Shown here: piece after piece, positions 7,897 through 16,513 of the stretch
Position numbering within the stretch: the first letter of the stretch is position 1
Layout of the letters: each line of letters starts with the position of its first letter
Source of the DNA: an uncultured Sphingomonas sp.
GTDB taxonomy: Bacteria > Pseudomonadota > Alphaproteobacteria > Sphingomonadales > Sphingomonadaceae
Reading direction: 5' to 3'
Assembly: GCF_936927845.1 (NCBI RefSeq)
Contig: NZ_CAKZHV010000029.1
Location: 1-64,000 of the forward strand
Length of the DNA stretch: 64,000 nt
The notes under the pieces: generated by a model
Seen by the model: only the letters and a program-made list of their open reading frames with translations
Database searches by the model: none
What the model was told of the DNA's origin: nothing
Position numbers and translations under genes: made by a program

Positions 7897-8691
7897 ATGA
7901 GCGGGCATCCGACCCGCGACGCGGTTATGAGCACCGATCTGCCGCCTGCAATCCCCGCCGCGACGCTGGTGATCTTCCGCGACTTCGACCAGGGCCCGCC
8001 CGAACTGCTGATGGTGGAACGCGCGCAGAAGATGGCGTTCGCGGCCGGCGCGATGGTGTTTCCGGGCGGACGCGTCGATCCCGGCGACGAAGCGATGGCA
8101 CGCGCGCTGACGCCGGGTGACGTTGAAGAGACGGCGGCACGGGTCGCGGCGATCCGCGAGACGATCGAGGAAGCCGGACTGCCGATCGGCCTAGCCCAGA
8201 TGCCGACGCGCGACACCTTGGCGCAGATGCGGCAGGCACTCCACGCGGGCAGGCCCTTCGCCGAGGTATTACGGAACGCGGGCGTCACGCTCGATCTCGA
8301 CCGGCTGGTGCCGTTCGCGCGCTGGCGTCCGGCGCACCGCCACATGCGGATCTTCGATACGCGTTTCTATCTCGCGCGGCTGCCGGCCGACGCGCCGGGC
8401 GCGAGCGTCGATCGTACCGAAAACGTGCGGCTCGCCTGGGCGAGCGCGCAAGCCGTGCTGACCCAGGCCGATGCCGGGCGGCTGTCGATCATCTTTCCCA
8501 CCCGCCGCAACCTGGAGCGGCTGGCGCAGTTTGCATCCTTCGACGAGGCGGTCGCGCATGCCCGCGCGACGCCGGTGCGCGTCGTGACGCCGTGGGCCGA
8601 GCAGCGCGAGGGAGAGGAACGGCTCTGCATACCCGAGGACCTCGGCTACCCGGTGACGTCGGAGGCGATCGACCAAGCGCTGCGGGGGTGA
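7897..8691 (+). CDS. NUDIX hydrolase (NUDT19-like, with expanded Nudix box)
   Basis: A 264-residue hydrolase of nucleoside diphosphates linked to another moiety. The Nudix signature is split: GGRVDPGDE, then an insertion of about 20 residues, then AAIRETIEEAGL with the catalytic REx2EE core. That layout is typical of the NUDT7/NUDT19 branch, some of which hydrolyse CoA derivatives; the substrate here is unknown. The start was chosen for a GAGGCG sequence upstream; an ATG ten codons in has none. Its stop overlaps the start of the next gene (GTGA). Confidence 0.88.
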   Translation: MSGHPTRDAVMSTDLPPAIPAATLVIFRDFDQGPPELLMVERAQKMAFAAGAMVFPGGRVDPGDEAMARALTPGDVEETAARVAAIRETIEEAGLPIGLAQMPTRDTLAQMRQALHAGRPFAEVLRNAGVTLDLDRLVPFARWRPAHRHMRIFDTRFYLARLPADAPGASVDRTENVRLAWASAQAVLTQADAGRLSIIFPTRRNLERLAQFASFDEAVAHARATPVRVVTPWAEQREGEERLCIPEDLGYPVTSEAIDQALRG

Positions 8692-9455
8692 GTGCGGGCG
8701 CGCGAGTGATCCGCCGCACGCGCCATGCGCTCCGCACGCTGGTGGTCATCGGCGTGATCGGGCTGTTCGCGTTGGTCACGTGGGGCGTGCTGCGCGGGCG
8801 ACCGCAGGACCTGCCTTGGACACCGCTCGACCTGGCGCAGCCGATCGGCGTGTTCACCGGGCGAAAGCTGACCGCATTGGGTGAGGATTTCGGCGCGTGT
8901 CGCGCGCTGCTCGACCGCGCGGGCGTGCGCTACACCGCGCTGCCACCGCGCGACGACGGCGCGCGTTGCGGATATAGCGACGCGGTGCGCTTCACCGGCG
9001 GCGGCGCGCGTGACCTCGCCTATACACCCGCCGGGCTCGGCATCGCCTGCCCGGTCGCCGCGGCGCTCGCCAAATGGGAGTGGGACGTGGTGCAGCCCGC
9101 AGCCGAGCGGCAGTTCGGGACTCGGATCGCGTCGATCGAGCATTTCGGCAGCTATTCGTGCCGGCGCATCTACGGGCGCGACGCGGGCAATTGGAGCGAG
9201 CATTCAACCGCCGACGCGGTCGACATAGCCGGGTTCCGGCTGGCGAATGGGCGGCGCGTGACCGTGGCGCGCGACTGGAACGGTGGAGAGAGCGAGACCG
9301 CGCGGCAAGATGCGGCGTTCCTGCGCGAGGTTCGTGACGGCGCGTGCCGACTGTTCGCGACGGTGCTGTCGCCCGACTATAACGCCGCGCATCGCGATCA
9401 CTTCCACCTCGATCAGGCGAACCGCGACGCGGCTGGTTGGCGCGCGTGCCGGTGA
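8688..9455 (+). CDS. Extensin family protein, membrane-anchored
   Basis: 255 residues with a basic N-terminus and one membrane helix (LRTLVVIGVIGLFALVTWGVL), then an extensin-like C-terminal domain facing the periplasm. The domain contains EHSTADAVDIAGF and HRDHFHLD, a His...Asp...His set resembling the zinc site of LAS/M15-type peptidases. Family members are thought to act on the cell envelope, but no activity is established. The GTG start overlaps the Nudix stop as GTGA, arguing for translational coupling; a second GTG (8706) is possible. Confidence 0.85.
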   Translation: MSAGARVIRRTRHALRTLVVIGVIGLFALVTWGVLRGRPQDLPWTPLDLAQPIGVFTGRKLTALGEDFGACRALLDRAGVRYTALPPRDDGARCGYSDAVRFTGGGARDLAYTPAGLGIACPVAAALAKWEWDVVQPAAERQFGTRIASIEHFGSYSCRRIYGRDAGNWSEHSTADAVDIAGFRLANGRRVTVARDWNGGESETARQDAAFLREVRDGACRLFATVLSPDYNAAHRDHFHLDQANRDAAGWRACR

Positions 9456-9736
9456 CTGCGATCACACTCGACGCGCGCGGTTGGCAGGAGTTTCGCGACA
9501 TCTACGCCGCCCTACTTCCCGCGCTCGGCGCACCCGACTGGCACGGCCCCAATCTCGACGCGGTATACGATGCGCTCGTCGCGGGACATTACCGCGTGGC
9601 GCCGCCGTTTGTGGTGACGATCCGCGAGGTCGACGCGGCGAGCGCGGCGGTGCGCGCCTATCTGCCGCGGCTCGTCACCGTGTTCGACGATGCGCGCGCG
9701 CAATATGGCATTGACGCGCGACTGGTGCTCGCGTGA
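9452..9736 (+). CDS. Barstar family protein
   Basis: 94 residues with the barstar (ribonuclease inhibitor) pattern: ITLDARGWQEFRDIYAAL, LGAPDWHGPNLDAVYDALV and the strand FVVTIREVD. Barstar inhibits the secreted RNase barnase in Bacillus; solitary barstar-like proteins are common in bacteria and may inhibit other RNases. No barnase-type gene is nearby. The start codon is GTG overlapping the extensin stop (GTGA), the same coupling as between the two preceding genes. Confidence 0.88.
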   Translation: MTAITLDARGWQEFRDIYAALLPALGAPDWHGPNLDAVYDALVAGHYRVAPPFVVTIREVDAASAAVRAYLPRLVTVFDDARAQYGIDARLVLA

Positions 9737-9740
9737 GCGA

Positions 9741-10292
9741 TCAGTGGAGCGGCGCGCCCGCCTCGACCTTCTCGACCCAGTGCGGGAAGAACGCGGGTTG
9801 GCGCGATGACCAGCCCGACGCGGTCGCGGCGGCCTCGCTGATCGATTGCAGCAGCTTGCGGCGCAGTTCCGGATGGAGGTGCGGCAGCGCCGCCGCCGAG
9901 CAGAAGGCCGCGGGCAGCCACGGCCGCACGCGCGCGCCGATCAGCCGCTCGTAGAGGAAACGGTAAGCGGCAAAGCTGAGCAGCCGCCCCTGCCCCAGAT
10001 CGAACGCCGAGGTGACGACGAGGGGGGCGAGGAACGGCTCCACCGTGTCGAGCCCGCTGTCGTCGGGCACCGCGGCGCGCAGATCGTCGAGCCGGCGGTA
10101 GTGACGCGCCTGCGCGCGGATCGAAGCCGCCTCGACCACGTCGCGCGACCAACGCAGCATCGCGTCCTGCCGGTCGAGCCCGACATCCAGGCTGCGCCGG
10201 ATGTAGCGCTGCGTCGCCGCCGGGAAACTCGCGAATTCCTTCATCTCTGCCAGCGTCATCGCGCCTTCCGCCGGCTTCATCCTCGCGCTCAT
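9741..10292 (-). CDS. Conserved hypothetical protein
   Basis: 183 residues, not recognised. It is mostly alpha-helical by eye, with no signal peptide and no membrane segment. Charged N-terminal helix (MKPAEGAMTLAEMKEF), a middle ARHYRRLDDLRAAVPDDSG, and a C-terminal WSSRQPAFFPHWVEKVEAG. It is convergent with the barstar operon, with only a few bases between stop codons. The function cannot be inferred from context. Confidence 0.7.
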   Translation of the reverse strand: MSARMKPAEGAMTLAEMKEFASFPAATQRYIRRSLDVGLDRQDAMLRWSRDVVEAASIRAQARHYRRLDDLRAAVPDDSGLDTVEPFLAPLVVTSAFDLGQGRLLSFAAYRFLYERLIGARVRPWLPAAFCSAAALPHLHPELRRKLLQSISEAAATASGWSSRQPAFFPHWVEKVEAGAPLH

Positions 10293-10510
10293 CGCTCAAC
10301 CCCGCCCGATCACCCATGCCATGCGGGGCATCATGCGCCAGGATGGTTAACGCCAGCCTTAACGATACGTGCGCCGCGTCATAAATCCATCATGTGCGAT
10401 GCCGCAGCGCAACATAAATGCGGTAAAACGAGCGGCCGGTTATCTTTAATTGTCCTACGCTGGGTCGCGCGAGCAACAGTGATCGTCGGAGATGTCACCG
10501 CAAACGAAAA

Positions 10511-10533
10511 AGGGCCGGCGCGGCGCCGACCCT
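10511..10533 (-). terminator. Intrinsic terminator of the acidic stress-type protein gene
   Basis: On the minus strand AGGGTCGGCG pairs with CGCCGGCCCT (one G-U) across a 3-nt loop and is followed by TTTTTCG. It lies just after the stop codon of the gene at 10557-10862. Confidence 0.85.
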
Positions 10534-10556
10534 TCCTCGTACCAAATCGGGCGCGG

Positions 10557-10862
10557 TCAGGCGTCGCGCTGGCGCTCGGCCTCTTCCGCGGCGTCGAAGC
10601 CCGACGAGGCTGGGGGCTCGTCCTTGCGACCGGGGATCGTCGACGAGATCGGATCAGACGCATCCATCGATTCGTCGAGACCCTCGTCGAGCTTGGCATC
10701 CTCGTTCGACGGGTCTTTTTGCAGCCGCTTGTTGATCATCTTGTCCTGGCCGGCATCCTGGCGCGCGTCCTTGCTACCACCCGCATTGCCTGCCTGCGTC
10801 CCCTGGTCCGGGGCCACCGACATGCTGTCGAGCGCGCGATCGTCGATCGGGTTATCGGACAC
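10557..10862 (-). CDS. Hypothetical acidic, disordered stress-associated protein
   Basis: 101 residues, not recognised. Rich in Asp, Glu, Lys, Gln and Ser, without hydrophobic stretches, so probably intrinsically disordered and cytoplasmic. The start is GTG (VSDNPIDDRALDS), placed by GGAGGT five bases upstream; an ATG four codons earlier would put that Shine-Dalgarno inside the gene. A perfect EcfG-type promoter lies 30-54 nt upstream and a strong terminator follows. I infer a monocistronic general-stress gene. Confidence 0.75.
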   Translation of the reverse strand: MSDNPIDDRALDSMSVAPDQGTQAGNAGGSKDARQDAGQDKMINKRLQKDPSNEDAKLDEGLDESMDASDPISSTIPGRKDEPPASSGFDAAEEAERQRDA

Positions 10863-10891
10863 CTGAACCTCCATCCATGTTTCGACACAAC

Positions 10892-10916
10892 AACGACGTG
10901 CGCGCCCGCCTGTTCC
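10892..10916 (-). promoter_or_regulatory. EcfG (general stress response) promoter, GGAAC-N16-CGTT
   Basis: On the minus strand GGAAC and CGTT are exact matches separated by 16 nt, the consensus of alphaproteobacterial EcfG promoters. It is in the gap between the transglutaminase-like gene and the acidic protein gene and points at the latter. Confidence 0.75.
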
Positions 10917-11671
10917 TAGAGGCGGGTCACCGTCACGCGCTGCTGCTGGAGCCAGGCGCTGCCGAAGATCGTCATGAACGCGATGTCGGTCGCGTCGCGC
11001 CCGACGCAGACGCGCGCGATCTCGTCCGGGTGCGCCATTCCGGTCGGGTCGACCAGCCGCCACGCGCCGCCGAGCCACAGTTCGACCACCGCGTGGAAAT
11101 CGGGCGGGTCGACGCCCGGCGCATAAGCGGCGACGCAGCGCGCCGGGATCTCGCCCGCGCGCGCCAATGCGACGAGCAGGTGCGCGTAATCGCGGCACAC
11201 CCCGCGCCGCTCGGCAAAGGTGTCGAGCGCGCTGCTGCGCCCGTCGCTGCCCGCGCCGTCATAGTCGAGATTGCCGCGCACCCAGTCGGTCAGCGCGACC
11301 GCGAGATCGCCGCCGCGCAGGAAATGGTCGAAGCGGTGCGACTCGCAATATCGGCTGGGAAGCAGATAGGGGATCGTTTGCGGCGGCAGCAGCGCGGCCG
11401 GGGTGTGCGGCATCGCCGCGAGCGAGGGCGTGACGCGGTCGATCCGCACCACCGCACGGTAATGCGCGACGAGCCGGTATTCGGCGGTCGCCCAGGTGCG
11501 CTGACCGATCCCCTCCTCGCCCGCGACCGCGCGGATCGGATGATCGCTCTCGATGATCAGCGACTGTTGTTCGAGCCGCTGGTCGGGGAGTGCCGCCGCC
11601 TCGATCTGGAGCAGCACGTCGGCGCGCTCGGGAAAGCCGTAATCGAGATAAGCGTCGATCGAGAGGCGCAC
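10916..11671 (-). CDS. Transglutaminase-like family protein
   Basis: 251 residues of the cytoplasmic transglutaminase-like / papain-fold family. The catalytic triad is visible: Cys159 in RRGVCRDYAHL, His193 in DFHAVVELW and Asp208 in VDPT. The N-terminal part (residues 1-100) is the beta-rich domain commonly fused in this family. Such proteins may be proteases or amidases; the substrate is unknown. No signal peptide. It is preceded on the same strand by the Bax inhibitor-1 gene, but a terminator separates them. Confidence 0.85.
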   Translation of the reverse strand: MRLSIDAYLDYGFPERADVLLQIEAAALPDQRLEQQSLIIESDHPIRAVAGEEGIGQRTWATAEYRLVAHYRAVVRIDRVTPSLAAMPHTPAALLPPQTIPYLLPSRYCESHRFDHFLRGGDLAVALTDWVRGNLDYDGAGSDGRSSALDTFAERRGVCRDYAHLLVALARAGEIPARCVAAYAPGVDPPDFHAVVELWLGGAWRLVDPTGMAHPDEIARVCVGRDATDIAFMTIFGSAWLQQQRVTVTRL

Positions 11672-11702
11672 GCAGATGATCTTTCAAAGGTAGGCGCACA
11701 AC

Positions 11703-11732
11703 AAACGGGCCCGGCGGTTGGCCGCCGAGCCC
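11703..11732 (-). terminator. Intrinsic terminator of the Bax inhibitor-1 gene
   Basis: On the minus strand GGGCTCGGCGG pairs with CCGCCGGGCCC across a 4-nt loop, followed by GTTTGTTGTG. It lies about 30 nt after the stop codon. Confidence 0.8.
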
Positions 11733-11762
11733 GCACATCTTTATTCCGCTGCTATGCCTGGA

Positions 11763-12500
<738 letters not shown>

Positions 12501-12649
12501 TGTCAATTCGCTCCTTCGTCCGGCATGGAACACCGGATCAACGTTGAATATCGCGCGCGGGCTCCGTCTTTTCAAGCGAGCGCCGGGCTCCATCCCGCCG
12601 ATGGCAACGGTTCGTTACATGCCCGGCGATCGCGCCCGCTGGAGGGACC

Positions 12650-13210
12650 ATGCACCGCCTGTTCGTCGCCTTGCGCCCGCCCCCCGACATCCGCGACGCA
12701 CTGGTCGACGTCATGGACGAACTGCCCGGCGCGCGCTGGCAGGACGAGGAGCAGTTGCACGTCACGCTGCGCTTCATCGGCGAGGTCGAGCGACCGCAGG
12801 CGGAGGATATCGCGGCTGCGCTGGGCACCGTGTCCGCGCCCGTGGTCGAGGCGCGGGTCGACGGGGTCGGCACGTTCGACCGGCGCGGGCGCGTCGACAC
12901 CTTGTGGGCGCGGATCGTGCCGGCCGAACCGCTCGCCGCGCTCCACCGCAAGGTCGATCAGGCGCTGGCACGCGCGGGCGTCGCACGCGACGAACGGCGC
13001 TACCTGCCGCATCTGACGCTGGCGCGGTTCGGGCGAGGAAGCAGCGACGCGGGCGCGATCGCGCGCTGGGTCGCGGGCCATGCCGCGCTGACGACCGCCG
13101 CGTTCACGCTGCCGCATCTGATCCTGTACGAGAGCCACCTGGGCCATGAAGGCGCGCGCTACGAACCGGTGGTGCGCTGGCCGCTGGCGCCTGGCGTCGA
13201 CGCCCGCTAG
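12650..13210 (+). CDS. thpR: RNA 2',3'-cyclic phosphodiesterase (ThpR / 2'-5' RNA ligase family)
   Basis: 186-residue 2H-phosphoesterase with both catalytic H-x-T-x motifs: HVTL (His37) and HLTL (His121). It starts MHRLFVALRPPPDIRDAL, the typical first strand and helix. The family hydrolyses 2',3'-cyclic phosphate ends of RNA. It begins about 150 nt from the divergent BI-1 gene and is followed after 32 nt by an MFS gene on the same strand. Confidence 0.92.
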   Translation: MHRLFVALRPPPDIRDALVDVMDELPGARWQDEEQLHVTLRFIGEVERPQAEDIAAALGTVSAPVVEARVDGVGTFDRRGRVDTLWARIVPAEPLAALHRKVDQALARAGVARDERRYLPHLTLARFGRGSSDAGAIARWVAGHAALTTAAFTLPHLILYESHLGHEGARYEPVVRWPLAPGVDAR

Positions 13211-13242
13211 GCTCGCGATCAAACGACGCAAAGGGGTTGGGG

Positions 13243-14832
13243 ATGGCGGGGCCAACAGCAACGGGGCCGCAAATGGCGGCCGAGGTTCGCCAGAGCGAGG
13301 TGCGCGCGACCGGTTACGCCTGGTACGTGCTGGCGCTGCTGTTCGTCGTCTACATCCTGAACTTCGTCGACCGGCAGGTGATCTCGATCCTGGCCGAGGA
13401 CATCAAGCGCGACCTGCACCTGAAGGACGAGGACCTGGGATTCCTCTACGGCACCGCCTTCGGCGTGTTCTACTCGCTGTTCGGCATCCCGCTCGGGCGA
13501 TTGGCGGACAGTTGGTCGCGCGTGCGGCTGATGACGATCGGGCTCGGACTGTGGTCGACGATGACTGCGCTGTCGGGCTTTTCCTCGTCGGGCGCACAAC
13601 TGACCGCGGCGCGGATCGGCGTCGGTGTCGGCGAGGCGACCGCGTCGCCCTCGGCCTATTCGCTGATCTCCGATTATTTCCCCAAGAAGCTGCGCGCCAC
13701 CGCGCTGTCGATCTACTCGGCGGGCATCTACGTCGGCGGGGGATGCTCGCTGTTCATCGGCGGCGCGATCGTGCAGCGCTGGAATGCGGCCTACCCGACG
13801 GGAGGCCCGCTGGGGCTGGTCGGGTGGCAGGCGGCGTTCCTCGCCGTCGGGCTGCCGGGGCTGGTGCTGGCGGTGTGGATCGCGACCCTGCGCGAGCCGA
13901 TCCGCGGCGCGGTAGAAGGCCTGCCCGAGCCCGAGCGGCATCCGGCACCGTTCCGCGCGTTCTTCGACGAACTGGTGACGATCCTGCCGCCGCTGACGCT
14001 GATCGGCGCGCTACGCGGGGGCCCGCGCGCGCTCTTGGTCAACCTGCTCGGGCTCGGCGTCGTCGTCGTCGCAGTCACGGTGTTGCTGAGCGCCGGTGAG
14101 CCCGCGCCGCAATGGTTGGCGGTCGGCACCGGCTGCTACGCCGTTTTCTCCTGGGCGTGCGCGCTCAGACGGCGCGATCCCGCGACCTTTGCGCTGATCA
14201 TCGGCACGCCCGCCTTCGTCTGCACCGTCGTCGCCTACGGGCTGAACGCCTTTCTCAGCTACGCCGCGAGCTTCTGGGCCGCGCCGTACGCGATGCGCGT
14301 GCTGGGGGTCGAGCCGGCGACCGCTGGGTTGATCTTGGGCGGGGTCGGCGCGCTGTCGGGGTTCCTGGGCGTCACCGTCGGCGGCGTGATGGGCGACCGG
14401 TTGCGGCAGCGCAACCCGGCTGGGCGACTGGTGATGGTGATCACGGGCGCGGTTCTGCCAGTGCCGTTCCTGGCGATGGGGTTCACCACCGGTTCGCCCG
14501 CCGTGCTCTACCCCTGCCTGTTCGCGGCGCAATTCTTCGCCAGCCTGGCGCTCGGGTCGGCGGCGGCGACGACGCAGGATCTGGTGCTGCCGCGGATGCG
14601 CGGGGCGGCGACCGCGACCTTCTTCATCGGCACCACCCTGCTCGGCCTCGCGCTCGGACCGTATCTCGCCGGTCGGGTGTCGACGCTGTCGGGCAGCCTG
14701 TCGACGGGCATGTTGTCGCTGCTGCTGACCGTGCCGATCACGCTTGCCGCCGCGGTCGCGGCCTATCGCCTGGTCCCTGCCGCCGAGCGCACGCGCGAGG
14801 AACGCGCGCGCGCCGCGGGCGAGGTTATCTGA
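13243..14832 (+). CDS. MFS transporter (spinster-like)
   Basis: 529 residues, longer than a typical 12-helix MFS protein (about 430). N-terminal half: YAWYVLALLFVVYILNFVDRQVISIL, then the loop 2-3 signature GIPLGRLADSWSR and the motif RIGVGVGEATASPSAYSLISDYFP, all typical of spinster-type transporters in sphingomonads. Extra hydrophobic material around residues 250-310 lies between the two six-helix halves. The substrate is unknown. The start is ATG after AAAGGGG; an in-frame TTG two codons earlier is less likely. Confidence 0.88.
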   Translation: MAGPTATGPQMAAEVRQSEVRATGYAWYVLALLFVVYILNFVDRQVISILAEDIKRDLHLKDEDLGFLYGTAFGVFYSLFGIPLGRLADSWSRVRLMTIGLGLWSTMTALSGFSSSGAQLTAARIGVGVGEATASPSAYSLISDYFPKKLRATALSIYSAGIYVGGGCSLFIGGAIVQRWNAAYPTGGPLGLVGWQAAFLAVGLPGLVLAVWIATLREPIRGAVEGLPEPERHPAPFRAFFDELVTILPPLTLIGALRGGPRALLVNLLGLGVVVVAVTVLLSAGEPAPQWLAVGTGCYAVFSWACALRRRDPATFALIIGTPAFVCTVVAYGLNAFLSYAASFWAAPYAMRVLGVEPATAGLILGGVGALSGFLGVTVGGVMGDRLRQRNPAGRLVMVITGAVLPVPFLAMGFTTGSPAVLYPCLFAAQFFASLALGSAAATTQDLVLPRMRGAATATFFIGTTLLGLALGPYLAGRVSTLSGSLSTGMLSLLLTVPITLAAAVAAYRLVPAAERTREERARAAGEVI

Positions 14833-14887
14833 CTCGCCGGACAGACGGATGATCGGGCGCGCGCCACAGCGGGCGAGCGCCCGCGCG

Positions 14888-15421
14888 TCAGGCGGGCTGG
14901 AACACGCCGCAGGCGATACGATCGCCCGAATTGCCCGACGGATCGGTCATCAGGTCGTCCGCCTTGGCGTGGACGATGAAGGCCGCTCCGTCGGCGTCCA
15001 TCAGCCCGGCCATCGTCGCGCCCGGCACCGTCGCGCCAATCGTGCCGCGGCCGCCCGAATCAACCACGAGATTGGGCAGGTCGCCCTCGTGCGGGCCCTG
15101 CGGGTTCATCGCACCATGCTTGCGCCCGGTCGGGTTCCAGTGACCGCCCGCGGTGGTGAACGCGGGTGCGTCGCAGCGGCCGACCGCGTGGACGTGGACG
15201 CCGTGCGTCCCGACCGGCATCGACATGCCGTCGACGGTGAAGCGCAGCCCCCCCGCCACCTCGGTCGCGGTGGCGCGGCCCACGTCGGTACCATCCGCTG
15301 TGCGTAGGCTCGCCACCGCCTTTGCACCGCCCGCCATCGGCGTGCCCGTCGCCATCTCCTCGCGCGCGCACGCGCCGAGCGCGAGGGTCGTGCCCGCCGC
15401 GATCATCAATGCCAGCCGCAT
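14888..15421 (-). CDS. sodC: Cu/Zn superoxide dismutase family lipoprotein
   Basis: 177 residues. The N-terminus MRLALMIAAGTTLALGAC is a lipoprotein signal with lipobox LGAC. The mature part carries the metal-ligand pattern HGVHVHAVGRC, GGHWNPTGRKHG, and GDLPNLVV...GDRIACGV at the C-terminus. It would dismutate superoxide in the periplasm. GGGAGAAGG lies before the ATG. Upstream is an exact EcfG promoter, so expression in the general stress response is inferred. It is convergent with the MFS gene. Confidence 0.93.
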   Translation of the reverse strand: MRLALMIAAGTTLALGACAREEMATGTPMAGGAKAVASLRTADGTDVGRATATEVAGGLRFTVDGMSMPVGTHGVHVHAVGRCDAPAFTTAGGHWNPTGRKHGAMNPQGPHEGDLPNLVVDSGGRGTIGATVPGATMAGLMDADGAAFIVHAKADDLMTDPSGNSGDRIACGVFQPA

Positions 15422-15455
15422 CACCTTCTCCCTGATTGAACCGGTTCGGGAGCGA

Positions 15456-15480
15456 AACGGGTCGCCGGCCTCAGCGTTCC
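15456..15480 (-). promoter_or_regulatory. EcfG (general stress response) promoter of sodC
   Basis: On the minus strand GGAAC is followed after 16 nt by CGTTT, an exact consensus match, 35-59 nt upstream of the sodC start codon. Confidence 0.75.
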
Positions 15481-15520
15481 CGCGCGCCCGCTCCCACCTG
15501 CCCACTCCCGCGCGCGTCGA

Positions 15521-16387
15521 TCAGTGCCCGCGCCCGACCAGCGCGACGATCCGGCACGCGCTCGCCGCCCCTTGCGCGATCGCGACCACCAGGACGAGGT
15601 TCAGCAGAACCAGCTCGGTCAGGAAAAACCACAAGGGCGAGCCCGCGATCATGCTGAGCCCGAGCAGGATCGTGCGCGGATTGGCGCCGATCACCGCCAG
15701 CACGGGCAATGTCCGCGTGCCCGCCGCGCGCGCCAGCTCGGCGATGCGGGCGCGCTCGGGCGCGTCGTGCTCGGCGCTCACCACCAGAGCGTCGACGCGG
15801 CGCGTCGCGCCCGACATCGTGTTCCACGCCCGCAGATACGCCCGCGACAACGCGCCGCCGAGCCCCGGCTGCGGCGCGCGCTGGTTCTGCAGCCACGGCA
15901 CGTCATAGACCCACCATTGATAGCTGCGCCGCGCGCTCTCGGCATACACCGACTGCACCGCGCGCGACACGCCCGCGCCCAGCGCGATCACCCATGCGAC
16001 CCAGCCGAGCGACCCGTCGAGCTGCGCGGCGAGCAGCGCGTAAAGGATGCCGTGGCCGAAATAGTCGCACATCCCGTCGACCACCTCACCGCGCGGCGAC
16101 GCCCGACCCGACAGACGCGCGAGCATCCCGTCCGCCCCGTCGACGACGTGCCACGACAGGTGCAGCAGGAAACCGATCGCGATCCCCCAAGCACCGCCCA
16201 CCAGCGTGTAGAAGACGCCCGCGGTGACCACCATCACCGCACCGAACACCGATACCATGTTGGGCGTGACGGGCGTCGGAACCAGCGCGCGGGCCAGCGC
16301 GCCCGCGATCGGATGATAAAGCGCGGCGTTCAGAAAACCTTGCAGTTCCCGCGGCTTTCCCGCCACAGTGGGTCGAAATTCGTCCAC
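15521..16387 (-). CDS. CDP-alcohol phosphatidyltransferase family protein (inositol module)
   Basis: 288-residue membrane enzyme with the complete family motif D-G-A-D-G-x2-A-R-x8-G-x3-D-x3-D (Asp83, 86, 104 and 108). It would catalyse exchange of CMP from a CDP-alcohol for a hydroxyl or phosphate acceptor. Several hydrophobic helices follow, including WFFLTELVLLNLVLVVAI at the C-terminus. The start is GTG preceded by GAGGG; upstream in-frame ATGs lack a ribosome site. It is divergent from ino1 and the cytidylyltransferase, so I infer CDP-inositol as donor. Phosphatidylinositol-type activity is the main alternative. Confidence 0.88.
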   Translation of the reverse strand: MDEFRPTVAGKPRELQGFLNAALYHPIAGALARALVPTPVTPNMVSVFGAVMVVTAGVFYTLVGGAWGIAIGFLLHLSWHVVDGADGMLARLSGRASPRGEVVDGMCDYFGHGILYALLAAQLDGSLGWVAWVIALGAGVSRAVQSVYAESARRSYQWWVYDVPWLQNQRAPQPGLGGALSRAYLRAWNTMSGATRRVDALVVSAEHDAPERARIAELARAAGTRTLPVLAVIGANPRTILLGLSMIAGSPLWFFLTELVLLNLVLVVAIAQGAASACRIVALVGRGH

Positions 16388-16513
16388 GCTTTCCCTCGTG
16401 CAGACGCGGCCGCGATGGTGTACGATCACCCTTTGCTTGACAGCCGCAACGGTTCTGTCACGGAGCGGCAAACTTTCTGTCTTGTGCCGGACGTGCCCGG
16501 CAAGTGGGGATCA

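Noticed and set aside
9452..9736. Barnase-barstar toxin-antitoxin pair
   Set aside because: Barstar is present but no barnase-like RNase frame exists on either strand nearby.
10347..10362. CtrA site (TTAA-N8-TTAA)
   Set aside because: CtrA requires TTAA-N7-TTAA; the spacing here is 8. It is not near a cell-cycle gene start.
15524..16513. An upstream extension of ino1 to 699 residues
   Set aside because: The extra sequence is antisense to the CDP-alcohol transferase gene and has no homology. The normal start with GGGGA is at 16514.
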